Source: Pictodentalium vernedei (lineage: Eukaryota > Mollusca > Scaphopoda > Dentaliida > Dentaliidae). From it: DNA of 64,000 nt. Within the stretch, counting starts at the first letter, position 1; each line of letters begins with the position of its first letter. The translations under genes were made by a program, and so were the position numbers. A model generated the notes under the pieces. The model made no database searches. It saw only the letters and a list, made by a program, of their open reading frames with translations, and was not told the origin of the DNA. Positions 11,831-23,123 of the stretch are shown piece by piece. The stretch spans positions 34,352,484-34,416,483 of the forward strand of contig CM062291.1 of assembly GCA_031216915.1 (NCBI GenBank), given 5' to 3'.

Positions 11831-12670
11831 CTCTAGTTCGAGTATAGCAGGTTTTCGACCTCCATTAACCGGATTTTTGCCGGTGCAGTTAGTGTTTACG
11901 TACTTCATATATAGTATGCTATGGTATGTATAGTGATATATGTTAACACAGGGCTCTGTGTATATAATATGGATGTGTGATGGAAAATTAATGGGAAAGG
12001 AGAGTTTTCTTGAAAGTTTTTTTTTTTCCGCGAAACGGTTGACGTTGCTATTGACGTCGTGACGCCACGATGCGCACGCGACGTCATAGAGATGTTGACC
12101 ACTGTTGTTGTCCACTATACAATCTGACATAACTTTGTTCGGGTCAGATTACGGCGGGCTTTTAGTAAGTGTGGTGGGGGGGGGGGGGGTGATATGGTAG
12201 TTGTGGTATATATCCATGTAGGTCCCCTGTTAGCCTTTAGTACTACTAATCGAACTTCATATTATCATATGTCTGCTATAGATAGGTCAAGCAGTATGGG
12301 GGGGGGGGGGGGGGGGGTAATGCATGATCACCTAGTGGGCGGTATATACCCCAGTAGGCCCCCTGTTAGTTCTTGGTACCAGGCAATTGCTTTGTTTTAT
12401 TATATGGTTGGAATATAGGTAGTACGTGATGGTAGGTCAAGTGGTATTGTGGGGGGTGGCGGTAATGCTTGGTAGTTTAGAGCCCTGTGTTTACATATAT
12501 CGCTATACATACCATAGCATACTATATATGCAGTACGTACACCATTTACTGGATCTAGATGTATGGTGCCAACATTTTGCAACAGCAAAAATTCGGTTCC
12601 TATGGGAATTTAACACTAGCTGCACCGGCAGAAATCCGGGTAATGGGGGTCGAAAACCTCCTGCTATACT
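11830..12670. mobile_element. Foldback element with ~140-bp TIRs
   Basis: 11833-11970 (AGTATAGCAGGTTTTCGACC ... ACATAGCATACTATATATG-like) is repeated in inverted form at about 12480-12668. The interior holds two diverged copies of a GTGGTATATATCC...GTAGGTCCCCTGTTAG block, each next to a G tract (12175-12190, 12297-12317). I could not fix a target duplication and recognise no transposase. Reading frames inside are composition artefacts. Confidence 0.6.
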
Positions 12671-12843
12671 ACTTGTCATCAAGGTGGTCTTCAAACCTGG
12701 CGTCTCTTTATCACCCAAAGACCCCCTTTGCTTTACCCAGTCACGTCAATTCCGGTTACAATCCTCCATGATCAGTTCTCTGATGACTGTTTTTTACCGT
12801 GTTCATGCTTCGATATCCGAGATCTTCATTGAATACTTCTTAG

Positions 12844-13096
12844 TTAACCCTTTACCTAACGTAACTGCAAAAACCGGGCAGCGCTATTCTCTAAAATCGC
12901 CAATTAAGTTTCATTATTTTTTTTTCATTTTTGTCTCAAAACCATAGGTTATGACCTCTCATTGGAACGAGCTCGTCGAGCTCGTTCCAATGAGGGGTCA
13001 TAACCTATGGTTTTGAGACAAAAAATGAAAAAAAAATAGTTATTCAAGAATCTTTTTGCAAGTGTCATCTACTTTTCGTGTTAGATAAAGGGTTAA
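12844..13096 (-). mobile_element. TTAA hairpin MITE, family A (copy A2)
   Basis: TTAA flanks both ends, with CCCTTTACCTAACGTAAC on the left. The order of the unique arms is opposite to copies A1 and A4, so it is inverted. The central palindrome carries the A variant (CTCATTGG/CCAATGAG) on both arms. Confidence 0.85.
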
Positions 13097-14224
13097 CTCC
13101 CTCTCTTGGTCCACCCTCCCTGTCTTTGTGTAATTAAGTCATCCAACGAAGTTGGAATGACTTATCGCGATCGTTATGCTTTGTTAAGTCATCCAGGTAA
13201 ATTAGAATTACCTTTTTCCTCAGATCAAAATTAAGGGTACTTCCCCTTAACTCTTTTACTGCTACGCCCACTTTAGCCATACGTGGAGGACCTCTATGTA
13301 CGCCTGTATGCAAAGAAGTGTAATACAATTTATGACATACTTGAAACTCTACCGTCTGATTAATTGTTGAAAAGGGCTCTTTCCAACAATTATTCAGATG
13401 GTAGGTTTGATCTGCGCATACCAGAACGTACAGATAATCATCAAAAATTGGTGACAAAAGTCGCTTTCGGCAGCGTAAGTGTTAACGTACACTTGCGAAA
13501 TTTTGTATACTAATCGGAAATATGAACCCCGACAATCATTTGTTTCCCGAAATTCTGTCCACTATGAAGATATTTCGTTTAAAACGCTGTCTTTTGATTC
13601 ATGTAACTCCATATTTGCAAACGATACATCCACCAAACATCATGCACTGCTTTAAACTTATTTGAAAATGTTCACTGTTATTTTTTTTTCATTTCAGATT
13701 TACGCATTCGATGCCGGTGCTGGGAGTTTTTCGTGTTTTTCTATATCTTTACATTAAAAAAACTGACATAAAAGTCCTTCCTGTTCGGGCCAAATGGTTG
13801 TATTGTTTTCAGTACCAAGATCCATTTTGTCTCATTGCGGCGGCGCTAATCAGTTGCATATTTTGTGCCCGAATTGTGATGTAATACCCGTATAATGCGG
13901 TAACCCACCCGTTCGGTCACTCACCAAGTCATTCGCCAAGAATTTCTCACGCAAAAGGACAGACTAAATTGCTACCTATGCCTCTGACGACGTGCACATG
14001 GTACGAAACCGGTTAGGTTTTTTTTCCAGGATAACGAACAACCAGGTCCTCTCGGACCCTAGAATACTAATCAGTTTCTTATATGTTTTTCTATATCCTT
14101 TATTTTCAGGCCAAGCCTTTGTAAATTTTGGGACAGTAATCCCCGTAAAATCATATCTAACAATGTGATGCCGTTCTATGAAATTCTCAAGCGTGATAGT
14201 CCCTAACTGAACGCTGTGGTGACG
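13097..14224. other. Unannotated DNA, about 1.1 kb
   Basis: No gene, RNA or element with defined ends recognised. The 107-codon minus frame at 13134-13457 shows no domain I know. Confidence 0.5.
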
Positions 14225-14931
14225 TTAATCCTTTACCTAACACGAAAAGCAGACGACACTTGCAAAAAAAAATCTTGAATAACTGATATTTTTCATTTTT
14301 TGTCTCAAAAACATAGATTATGACCCCTCTTTGGAACGAGCTCGCCGAGCTCGTTCCAAAGAGGGGTCATAACCTATGTTTTTGAGACAAAAAATACGAA
14401 AAACAATGAAAATTAATTGGCGATTTTTGTGAATAGCTCTGACCGGTTTTGGCTGTTACGTTCACACTAAAAACTAAAGTGTTAAAACTTACACTTTCAA
14501 GGTGTTAAACCCATTCTAACTCTTAGGATTTGATTTTAACACTCAAAGTGCAATGCTTTAAGCACTTAGACATTACAATCGTCAGACATCCGAAACTTGA
14601 ATGGATGGCACTTCCCGCGTGTCCAGCATTGGCGGCTCTTCCAGAATCGTCCATATTTGATTTACGCTTGGTGGGAACATAATTGAAAGGACACAACGCA
14701 GATGACGCGGATCAGACTCGAGAGTTCGAGCCTGATCCGCGTCATCTGCGTTATTTCCTTTTAAGAGTCGCGACATTACACTTGTCAAGTGGTATTATTG
14801 TAACACCTGTCAAGTTCTGGGATATCTCCACTTGAACAAAGTGCTAGTTCAGCACTTAAAAGTGTTAAATACAGCGCTTCAAGTGTAGTTTTTAACACTT
14901 TAGTTTTTAGCGTGTTGGGTAAAGGGTTAAG
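14225..14931 (+). mobile_element. TTAA hairpin MITE, family A (copy A3), split by a nested element
   Basis: The left part starts at TTAA 14225-14228 and runs through the usual palindrome (T variant on both arms) to GGCTGTTACGTT at 14462. The missing terminus, TTGGGTAAAGGGTTAA, reappears at about 14914-14931. The intervening about 450 bp is a later insertion (14463-14913). Confidence 0.8.
14463..14913. mobile_element. Nested element with CACRCTAAAAACTAAAGTG TIRs
   Basis: The ends are CACACTAAAAACTAAAGTGT and the complement of CACGCTAAAAACTAAAGTGT, with AGTGTTA motifs repeated subterminally. The host MITE sequence GTTACGTTGGGTAAAGGG shows the target, with about 2 bp (TT) duplicated. CAC-initial ends with a 2-3 bp duplication recall CACTA/EnSpm-type elements, but this is tentative. 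An inner perfect palindrome (about 14695-14755) contains GCAGATGACGCGGATCAG. Confidence 0.6.
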
Positions 14932-15714
14932 AAAAGTCCGATTTTCATGAAATTTTAATATGTTGTACAACTCAAAAAATTAAAGTCAGTTGTTTTGGTC
15001 ATTTTTTCAGACTGCGCCATTTTTGACGTTTTTTACGTCACTTAAAATTTGTGCATTTTTTTATTGCGCTGATTTTGTGACACGTGAAGCTCCATAGTTC
15101 CAAAAGAGACAGTTTTCAAACTCCACACACCTATTCCGGTTATCTGAAGTTGACCCATCCGGTTTTACTTTTCGGAATTTCAACACTTCGTTGGAAGGAG
15201 CTAGATTATAAACCTTTTTTTTAAAGATTTCAATTTACTACTCAATGTGGACTCTTTTTGAAATTTGGGAAATATAATCACGCCATAGAGGGTCAAATGG
15301 AATAATAATTTATCACATGAAACGTCGTTAATTTCGACGTAACAATCCATGTGTTATTTCCTGATTATCAACTAGTGTCTAATCGACGCATGGTCCCATA
15401 GCAGCAGCATTGCATTCCTGTGCGTAGTTCACATGACGTCAATTACGACAACAGGTGCAAGTAAAGCGCATTCATGACGTCATGGTGTGTAGCGTCTGCG
15501 CCAACGAACTGATGTCGGCTGTTTTTGGGAAAATTTGGCGACAATGAATTAAATAAAAAGTGTAAAAAACATTCGAAAATTCATGTGATATACAGAATCT
15601 TTAACTGGTGATGTTTGAGATCCTCTATAAACAATATAAAGATAACCAAACATTTCAGTATACATTAGTATATAATCAACACTTATTAGGTGAATCATTT
15701 CCTTTCCGAAGAAA
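14932..15714. other. Unannotated AT-rich DNA
   Basis: No gene or element recognised. A GCCATTTTTGACGTTTTTTA phrase at about 15016 resembles one at about 16031, which may be an old repeat flanking the LINE fragment between them. Confidence 0.45.
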
Positions 15715-15999
15715 TTATCTAACCATGTTGCAGATGACGTTGCATGTATCACTTCTCTTGTTACTCATTATACATATGAATTTTTGTTTGTCGCTCATGT
15801 TTGTAAAGGTTTGATTTAGTTCCCCAATTTTCGCGAAATATTGTTTTCTGTATTCAGTATATATTGGACATCTCATGATGAATTGCTCTTCTGTTTCAAT
15901 CTCTGAATTACATTTTTTTTTGCAAATTCTTTCATCAAGAGGTACTTTGGGTTGCTTGTGTCGCCCTTTCTCAATTTCCAGTAAATGGCTGCTAATTCG
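15715..15999 (-). pseudogene. LINE polyprotein C-terminal domain fragment
   Basis: The minus strand is open for at least 95 codons up to a TAA stop near 15715. It includes KGRHKQPKVPLDERICKK, then ETEEQFIMRCPIYTEYRKQ. The layout (basic GRH.. P..ER.C...C segment, about 12 residues, acidic E-E-F, RCP-Y, then R) is the C-terminal zinc-knuckle region of many invertebrate non-LTR retrotransposon proteins. No RT domain is found upstream, so only the 3' end is present, as expected for 5'-truncated LINE copies. A usual ATG-start search misses it. Confidence 0.6.
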
Positions 16000-16122
16000 T
16001 AATTATGTAAGTATGTTGTAGAACTGAACGCCATTTTGACGTTTTAACGTCACTTTTAAGTTTAGCGTATTTTCTCTATTCTCAGTTAAAATCGCTACGT
16101 CCTTGAATCCTATTGCGCCCTA

Positions 16123-16359
16123 TTAACCCTCTACCCAACGCAGACGATATCAAAATTAATTATTTTAAAAATAATTTTTTTAAATTTTTCAAAAAATTTC
16201 AACAAAACCATATCATGTGACCCCTCGTTGGAACGAGCTCGTTCCAACGAGGGGTCACATGATGTGGTTTTATTGAATTTTTTTTAAAAATAATATTTTT
16301 TCAGCTGCTGAATTGCATATAAAAGGGCGGATGTGGGCAATTCGTTAGGTAAAGGGTTA
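16123..16359 (-). mobile_element. TTAA hairpin MITE, family B (copy B4)
   Basis: TTAA on both sides with ends CCCTCTACCCAAC and GTAAAGGG. The central family B stem has the G variant (CTCGTTGG/CCAACGAG) on both arms and a shortened GAGCTC centre. Confidence 0.85.
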
Positions 16360-16910
16360 ACACAGGATAAACTTAGGAAACTTAACACACATATTTGTGA
16401 TGTTATTAAGTTCTTAACCCTCATTTTTTTCATTTCAATTTGACACACTCGATGCCAGGGATGACAATTTTTCGGGGTGTTTTTTCTATACTTTTTATTT
16501 TCAACCTCATTTTGAGCCCTATAGCCTTTCGAATTTTCGGGAATATAATGTCCGCAAAAAACATACCTAAAACTGTGGTGCCGTCCTGGGAAATTATCAA
16601 CCGTTATAGCCGAACACCGAGATAGGGCTGCACGGTATATCGATAAACCGATATATACCGGTATTCAAACCAATATCTATTGAAGACCGGTGTAATTACA
16701 AAAATATCGGTTTATCGTCATTATTTATTTACCCTCAATTTAATTTTCAAGATGCCTTGAGTTGTTTAAATGTAGCTTCGAATGAATAATATTATCCCTT
16801 TATCCAAGGAATCGTCTGCTTGAGCCCTCGTATAATATACAAATTAGAGGGTCATATGGTCAAAAATTAAAATGTGACGGATTTTTCTGAAATGTTAGTA
16901 TTTTGTTGAG
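16360..16910. other. Unannotated DNA
   Basis: No gene seen. A CGATATATACCGGTATTC palindromic stretch near 16645-16690 is the only local structure noted. Confidence 0.45.
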
Positions 16911-17308
16911 CTATTTATTTATTTATTTATTGGTGTTTAAGGTCACAAACTTATCCAAAAATGGCTAATCATGACCGTGACAGTTTTACGGGTGGAGGAA
17001 GCCGGAGTACCCGGAGAGAACCACCGAGCAACGGCCAGCTCCCCAACATCGTAACTTCGCACTGCAGCACAGGCAGGGTTGGATTGGTTGAAGACATGCG
17101 TACCATCAACGTGCAGTACGCCTTAGTACACGGCGTCATCGTGCCTCCATGTGGGCAATCGGGGTTAAGTGCCTTGCCCAAGGGACACAACGCGGGAGTC
17201 CGAATTGATCGCTCAGACGGCCACCCATCCAATGAATAACAGGGCTCGACGTTGCTAAACTTCGGTGATCTGACGAGAACCGGTTACCGCAACGCCACCG
17301 CGCCCCCT
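16911..17308 (-). mobile_element. SINE, 5S-type head, tail type alpha (S1)
   Basis: Read on the minus strand, the right end begins GGGGGCGCGGTGGCGTTGCG and contains GATCACCGAAGTTTAGCAAC and GGATGGGTGGCC. These correspond to the box A and box C regions of 5S rRNA genes, so the pol III promoter is 5S-derived. The body carries the conserved GGGTACTCCGGCTTCCTCC core. The tail ATGATTAGCCATTTTTGG...AAACACCAATAAATAAAT is the alpha type. Both short reading frames through it are non-coding. Confidence 0.8.
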
Positions 17309-17362
17309 GTTGTGATTTTTTTAGGAAATACTTGGTTTTGCAAATTTCACATAACATAGAGT

Positions 17363-18327
17363 CGGGGACATGGCGACAGGGGGTGTGGCTGGGGGACGGG
17401 TGTCCTGGACAAAGTTTCCTATAGTTGGACATTCGGAGGGCAAGTCATGAGTAGTTGGAAATTCCATCTATCTGGATTTTAGAGCTGCTTTGGCGATGCT
17501 GATGTCTCCTTTACTTCCCAAAATACCAACTCGGTTTCAAATCGGCAAAAATTCCAGCTCTTACTATTTACAACTACAGTGAACGCAATATCGAGCTTCA
17601 TAAGTATGCATGATGTCAATCGGTACGAGATTTCTATAGTACGTTTACTTATCGTTATAAAAAGAAATCCTCGAAATGCACTTCAAGAAAATCACATCAT
17701 GTAAAATCGTTATCCTTAGTTAATTCCACCATTAACCCTTTACCTAACATGAAAAGCAGACGACACTTGCAAAAAATATTCTTGAATAACTAATTTTTTT
17801 CATTTTTTGTCTCAAAAACATAGGTTATGACCCCTCATTGGAACGAGCTCGACGAGCTCGTTCCAACGAGGGGTCATAACCTATGTTTTTGAGACAAAAA
17901 ATGAAAAAAATAATGAAATTAATTGGCGATTTTTGAGAATAGCGCTGGCCGGTTTTGGCCGTTACGTTGGGTAAAGGGTTAACAGTTACAAAATGATGAA
18001 ACATCGAAAACTGATCATTCCTGCATAACTTAATGTTAGTACAGTGTGTATTGCTCAAAGCTCTCAGCTAGAGCATTTGTTTAGCACATATTCAGTTCCC
18101 AGAATAATACCAAATAATAATAACCTGATAATTCTATCATAAATGTGTTGGCATTTCACTTACTAGAGTCAATTTTATGCCCCCTTTCATGGCTTCTTTT
18201 TCATAATCTTTCTCGGTAGTGAATTTACAACTACGCCCGCCGGTCCCTCCCCCTAGTTGGAAATTCACTACTCTACACCCCCGCCCCCCCCCCCCCCCCC
18301 CAATCGGATACATCTAGCCCGTCCCTG
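17363..18327. mobile_element. hAT-type non-autonomous element carrying a MITE (copy 1)
   Basis: The ends are CGGGGACATGGCGACAGG (left) and the complement of CAGGGACGGGCTAGATG (right), flanked by CATAGAGT (17355-17362) and CATAGAGC (18328-18335). The 7/8 match and CAGGGAC-like ends fit hAT with its 8-bp duplication. The interior is about 90% like 43518-44289 by eye, apart from the family A MITE inserted here. A C run lies near its right end. No transposase. Confidence 0.7.
17732..17982 (+). mobile_element. TTAA hairpin MITE, family A (copy A4)
   Basis: Complete copy, TTAA-CCCTTTACCTAACATGAA...GTTGGGTAAAGGG-TTAA, inserted in the hAT-type element. The related element at 43518-44289 has TTCA and no insert at the matching place. 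The arms differ (A variant left, G variant right), so this copy is among the four mismatched ones. Confidence 0.9.
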
Positions 18328-18332
18328 CATAG

Positions 18333-19090
18333 AGCCTCAAAATGGTCTCCAATATAGGAAGCTACACACGTTACAAATGCCCCTTAGATCACTTAATTTT
18401 GCAATCTGTTCTCGGGGAGACCTTTTGTTCTTACGAGATCCCTGCGATCGTTATCCCCTAGGACATTTGCACCCCCCCCCCCCCCCCAAAAACAAAAAAA
18501 AAAATGACTCGGGCGTTTACCATTATGGAATCCTGACTACGCTCCTGCATGTGCTAAGCCACAGAGGGTACGGTGTGTTGGGGTGAGCGAAGTCGCCCAT
18601 TTTATCAAAATTGTCAAATAAAAAATTGAGGGAATTGGCCCCATAAAATTTTCGCTGCCTCCCCCCCCCCCCCCCCCCAACATTCGCCCAGTGCAAGTTG
18701 TGCATAACATATAGCCTCCAAATGATCTTCAACATAGGGCTATACATACTATAAATTTAGAGCACTGAATTTTCCAATATTTTCTTGGGCAGTCTCAGTT
18801 CTAACTAGATCCCTCAGGTCGTTACCCCTCCTCCCACTTTTTCGTGCTGGTTAGGACTAAGGGGGCCGTCCTTCCGAATTTTTACCCCCCCCCCCCCCAA
18901 AAAAAAAACAAAACAAAACAAAACAAAAACAAAACAAAACAAAAAAACAAAACAAAACAAAAAACAAAAAAAAACCCAAAAAACAACAACAAAACACCAC
19001 AACAAAACAAACAAACAAACAAAAATTGCTCGCCCGGGGAAAAGCAACAGAGAGTAAAGTATTGGGTGAGTGAAGTCACCACATTTTATC
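18333..19090. repeat. Two diverged ~380-bp tandem units with C and A tracts
   Basis: AGCCTCAAAATGGTCTCCAA at 18333 and AGCCTCCAAATGATCTTCAA at about 18712 start two similar units. Each runs through AGATCCCT(G/C)...CGTTA.CCCT to a C run (18473-18487, 18883-18898) followed by A-rich DNA (AAACAAAACAAAACA... at 18899-19020) and a GTGAGCGAAGTC/GTGAGTGAAGTC block. A further C run is at 18661-18678. The poly-lysine/asparagine and cysteine/phenylalanine frames here are artefacts. Confidence 0.65.
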
Positions 19091-19409
19091 AAATTTTCAA
19101 ATCACAAATAGGAGATAGCCCCTCAAGTGGAACTCCCCTGGTTTCATACGCACCTGCATGCATAACAATGCATAACAATGCTCAGTGATGTTGAATGAAG
19201 CTGAATAGATAGAGTCTACAATGTCAAATCTGCGGTGAGAAGAAAAACACATGCATGCATGGTGTAGCATGGCATGAATAAGTTCGACTAGAGGGGGTGT
19301 CATTTGTGTGCAAAGCACACTATAGTGTATCCCCGCATTTGCATCCTTGACTTTGTATGAATGCTTGATACAAAGATGAAATGTATTATATGACACACTA
19401 AAATCATAT

Positions 19410-21727
19410 TGAGTGGCACAGTTGACACAGCTTCGTGCGCATCTACAGACTCCACTGCAACATTTGAGCATGGTTTTAGAGTTTCGAATTACATACCCTA
19501 GGAGCCATTCACCAGGAACGGTCTAAGAAAACACGAAAGTGGCAACGGTGGCACAGCCACGGGGCACCTAAAAAATCCAAAACCTTCATGCGCATCTGCA
19601 GACCCTACTGCAACATTTGAGCATGGTTTTAGCATTTCGAATTACATACCCTAGGAGCCTTTCGCCGGAAACGGTCTAAGAAAACACGAAAGTGGCAACG
19701 GTGGCACAGCCACATGGCACCCAAAAAATGCGAAACCTTCGTGCACATCTACAGACCATACTGCAACAGCTGAGCATGCTTTTAGCGTTTCGAACTACAT
19801 ACTCTAGGAGCCTTTCGCCGGAAACGGTCTAAGAAAACATGAAAGTAGCAACAGTGGCACAGCCACGTGGCACTTGAAAAATCCGAGACCATCGTGCGCA
19901 TCTACAGACCCTACTGCAACATTTGAGCATGCTTTTAGCCTTTCGAATTCGCCGGAAACGGCCTAAGAAAAACACGAAAGTGGCAACGGTGTCACAGCCA
20001 CGTGGCAGCTGAAAAATCTGAAACCTTCGTGCGCATCTACAGACCCCACTGCAGCATTTGGGCATGGTTTTAGCATTTCGAATTACATACCCTAGGAGCC
20101 TTTCGCCGGAAACGGTCTAAGAAAACACGAAAGTGGCAACGGTGGCACAGCCACGTGGCAGCTGAAAAATCCGAAACCTTCGTGCGCATCTACAGACCCC
20201 ACTGCAGCATTTGGGCATGGTTTTAGCATTTCGAATTACATACCCTAGGAGCCTTTCGCCGGAAACGGTGTAAGAAAACACGAAAGTGGCAACAGTGGCA
20301 CAGCCACATGGCACCCAAAAAATCCAAAACCTCCGTGCGCATCTACAGACCCCACTGCAACATCTGAGCATGCTTTTAGCATTTCGAATTACATACTCTA
20401 GGAGCCTTTCACCGGAAACGGTCTAAGAAAACATGAAAGTGGCAACATTGGCACCTGAAAAATCCGAACCTTCGTGCGCATCTACAGACCCTACTGCAAC
20501 ATTTGAGCATGGTTTTAGCATTTCGAATTACATACCCTAGGAGCCTTTCGCCGGAAACGGTCTAAGAAAACACGAAAGTGGCAACGGTGGCACAGCCACA
20601 TGGCACCCCAAAAATACGAAACCTTCGTGCACATCTACAGACCATACTGCAACAGCTGAGCATGCTTTTAGCGTTTCGAACTACATACTCTAGGAGCCTT
20701 TCGCCGGAAACGGTCTAAGAAAACATGAAAGTAGCAACAGTGGCACAGCCACGGGGCACTTGAAAAATCCGAGACCATCGTGCGCATCTACAGACCCTAC
20801 TGCAACATTTGAGCATGCTTTTAGCCTTTCGAATTCACCGGAAACGGTCTAAGAAAACACGAAAGTGGCAACGGTGGCACAGCCACGTGGCAGCTGAAAA
20901 ATCCGAAACCTTCGTGCGCATCTACAGACCCCACTGCAGCATTTGGGCATGGTTTTAGCATTTCGAATTACATACCCTAGGAGCCTTTCGCCGGAAACGG
21001 TCTAAGAAAACACGAAAGTGGCAACGGTGGCACAGCCACGTGGCAGCTGAAAAATCCGAAACCTAGCTTCGTGCGCATCTACAGACCCCACTGCAGCATT
21101 TGGGCATGGTTTTAGCATTTCGAATTACATATCCTAGGAGCCTTTCGCCGGAAACGGTGTTAGAAAACACGAAAGTGGCAACAGTGGCACAGCCACATGG
21201 CACCCAAAAAATCCAAAACCTTCGTGCGCATCTACAGACCCTACTGCAACATCTGAGTGTGCTTTTAGCATTTCGAATTACATACTCTAGGAGCCTTTCA
21301 CCGGAAACGGTCTAAGAAAACATGAAAGTGGCAACATTGGCACCTGAAAAATCCGAAACCTTCGTGCGCATCTACAGACCCTTCTGCACATTTGAGCAGG
21401 ATTTTAGCATTTTGAATTACATACCCTAGGAGCCTTTCGCCGGAAACGGTCTAAGAAAACACGAAAGTGGCAACGGTGACACAGCCACATGTCAGCTGAA
21501 AAATCCGAAAGCTTCGTGCGCATCTCCAGACCCCACTGCAACATTTGAGCATGGTTTTAGCATTTCGAATTACATACCCTAGGAGCCTTTCGCCGGAAAC
21601 GGTCTAAGAAAACACGAAAGTGGCAACGGTGGCACAGCCACACGGCACCCGAAAAATCCAAAACTTTCGTGCGCACCTGCAGACCCTACTGCAACATCTG
21701 AGTGTGTTTTTAGCATTTCGAATGGTG
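19410..21727. repeat. Satellite, ~154-bp monomer, ~15 copies, with higher-order repeat
   Basis: Monomers contain CTTCGTGCGCATCTACAGAC, GCATTTCGAATTACATACCC, TAGGAGCCTTTCGCCGGAAA and CACGAAAGTGGCAACGGTGG. Starts recur about every 150-154 bp from 19433 to 21670, with some internally deleted monomers. Two rare variants, an AACAGCTGAGCATGC monomer (about 19753 and 20642) and one lacking the ACATACCCTAGGAGCC part (about 19938 and 20826), both recur 888 bp apart. A six-monomer higher-order unit is therefore present nearly twice. The array ends where a TTAA MITE begins. The cysteine-rich minus frames (CCSGVCRCAR) are satellite translation. Confidence 0.9.
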
Positions 21728-21728
21728 T

Positions 21729-21978
21729 TTATCCCTTTACCTAACATGAATAGCAGACGACACTTGCAAAAGAAATTCTTGAATAACTAATTTTTTTCAT
21801 TTTTTGTTTCCAAAACATAGATTATGACCCCTCATTGGACCGAGCTCGACGAGCTCGTTCCAATGAGGGTTCATAACCTATGTTTTGAGACAAAAAATGA
21901 AAAAAATCATGAAAATTAATTGGCGATTTTTGAGAATAGCGCTAGCCGGTTTTGGCCGTTAAATTGAGAAAGGGTTAA
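21729..21978 (+). mobile_element. TTAA hairpin MITE, family A (copy A5), at satellite edge
   Basis: The left flank is TTAT (decayed TTAA) then CCCTTTACCTAACATGAA; the right is GAGAAAGGG then TTAA. A variant on both arms. Satellite sequence stops directly at its left side and unrelated DNA follows on the right, so the insertion, or a later rearrangement at it, marks the array boundary. Confidence 0.85.
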
Positions 21979-22079
21979 AGGAGGATGTATGTCAGAGAGA
22001 AAGATGTTAACTTGTTGAGCGTCAAATCAGTCAGTGACACCGGCTACCAACTTTTCTATGCACTGTAAATGGTGTAGAT

Positions 22080-22500
22080 CATACAGTTTTTATGTGCGCT
22101 TGTATGATGTAGAATATATGCAGATGTATGTGGTTATTTTCGTGGAGATTTTCACGGATGTTCATTTTACACTGGGGTGGGTTGAGAGCTAGTTTACCTA
22201 AACATGTTTGTGTGTCGTTCAATGCAATAAAGTGTCCATTCACCAGTTGAAACGTGGCAGTGTCTGGAAAAAGTACATGTACGTAACCACTTTTGCAATA
22301 AACTTTATTACAAAAGTGGTTATCGCGTACCAACCACTTTTGTAATAAAACCAACCACTTTTGTAATAAACTAACCATTATTGTAATAAACTCATTTCGG
22401 TGATAAATCTTGGACGTCCATTTTATAGTCGGACATTGGGGTGGGGTGAGGGACTAGTTTACCTAAACATGTTTGTTTGTCGTTCATTGGAATATATGAT
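22080..22500 (+). repeat. Partial copy of the 250-bp CCACTTTTGTAATAAA repeat
   Basis: About 1.6 units of the repeat that forms the arms of the 7.5-kb element downstream (TAAACATGTTTGTGTGTCGT, AACCACTTTTGCAATAAAC, TTATCGCGTACCAACCAC, GGACATTGGGGTGGGGTGAG). It is in the same orientation as the left arm but lies outside that element. Confidence 0.75.
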
Positions 22501-22754
22501 TTACAGAGTTTTGGAATTTTTTTTTTAAATACCCCCTTACCCGCGCCCCCACCCCACCCCACCCCCCCCCCCACCCCCGGTTCCTACGCCACTGCTACTA
22601 CTCTAATTTTTCCCTATACGCCAAGGCACGACTACTTGGATAAAGCAATTTGTTTATTGCGTCTAATAACGGCCCGGTCATGATCCCTGCAATGGACCGT
22701 TATTTGTGTACTCTAATAATATGCTTGGTCTTGTAACAAGAGATCTCCCTTTCT

Positions 22755-22936
22755 GGAGCCCTTCGGTTCGTTTGCACGAATTTAACTCATTCGTACGACC
22801 TCAGTTCGTGCGCACGAATCCAGCTCATTCATACGAATTCAACTCGTTCGCACGAATTCAGTTCGTTCGCATGAATTCAACCCGTTCGCACGAATTCGGC
22901 TCGTTCGCACGAATTCAGTTCGTTCGCACGAATTGA
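22755..22936. repeat. 19-bp minisatellite (CACGAATTCAGTTCGTTCG)
   Basis: About nine imperfect copies of CACGAATTCAGTTCGTTCG. Because 3 x 19 = 57, the frame across it repeats every 19 residues (EFNSFARIQFVRMNSTRSH). Not a gene. Confidence 0.75.
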
Positions 22937-22977
22937 GATTTTGTTTCGTTGCATGTCACTTTCTTAAAAATATATAT

Positions 22978-23123
22978 ATATCATGTTGCCCTCACTTTAA
23001 CGAGCTTGTTCCAATGAGGGGTCACATGGTTTTGTTGAAGTTGTTTTTAAAAATATTTCTTCAAACAACTTAATTTATAAATTACTTGGACGAATACGGC
23101 CGACTCATTAGGTAAAGGGTTAA
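22978..23123 (+). mobile_element. Truncated TTAA MITE, family B (copy B5)
   Basis: The right half is intact to GGTAAAGGG-TTAA (23120-23123). The left half is cut short at ATCATGTTGCCCTCACTTTAAC. Confidence 0.6.

Noticed and set aside
12426..12947. 173-codon frame
   Set aside because: Crosses a foldback TIR and runs into a TTAA MITE, so it spans unrelated elements.
18844..19188. Lysine/asparagine-rich and cysteine/phenylalanine-rich frames
   Set aside because: Translations of an AAACAAAAC run and a C run.
19410..21727. Cysteine-rich peptide genes or a CRISPR-like repeat array
   Set aside because: The 154-bp units are contiguous with no unique spacers, and the cysteine-rich frames are satellite translation. 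CRISPR is not expected in a eukaryotic genome.
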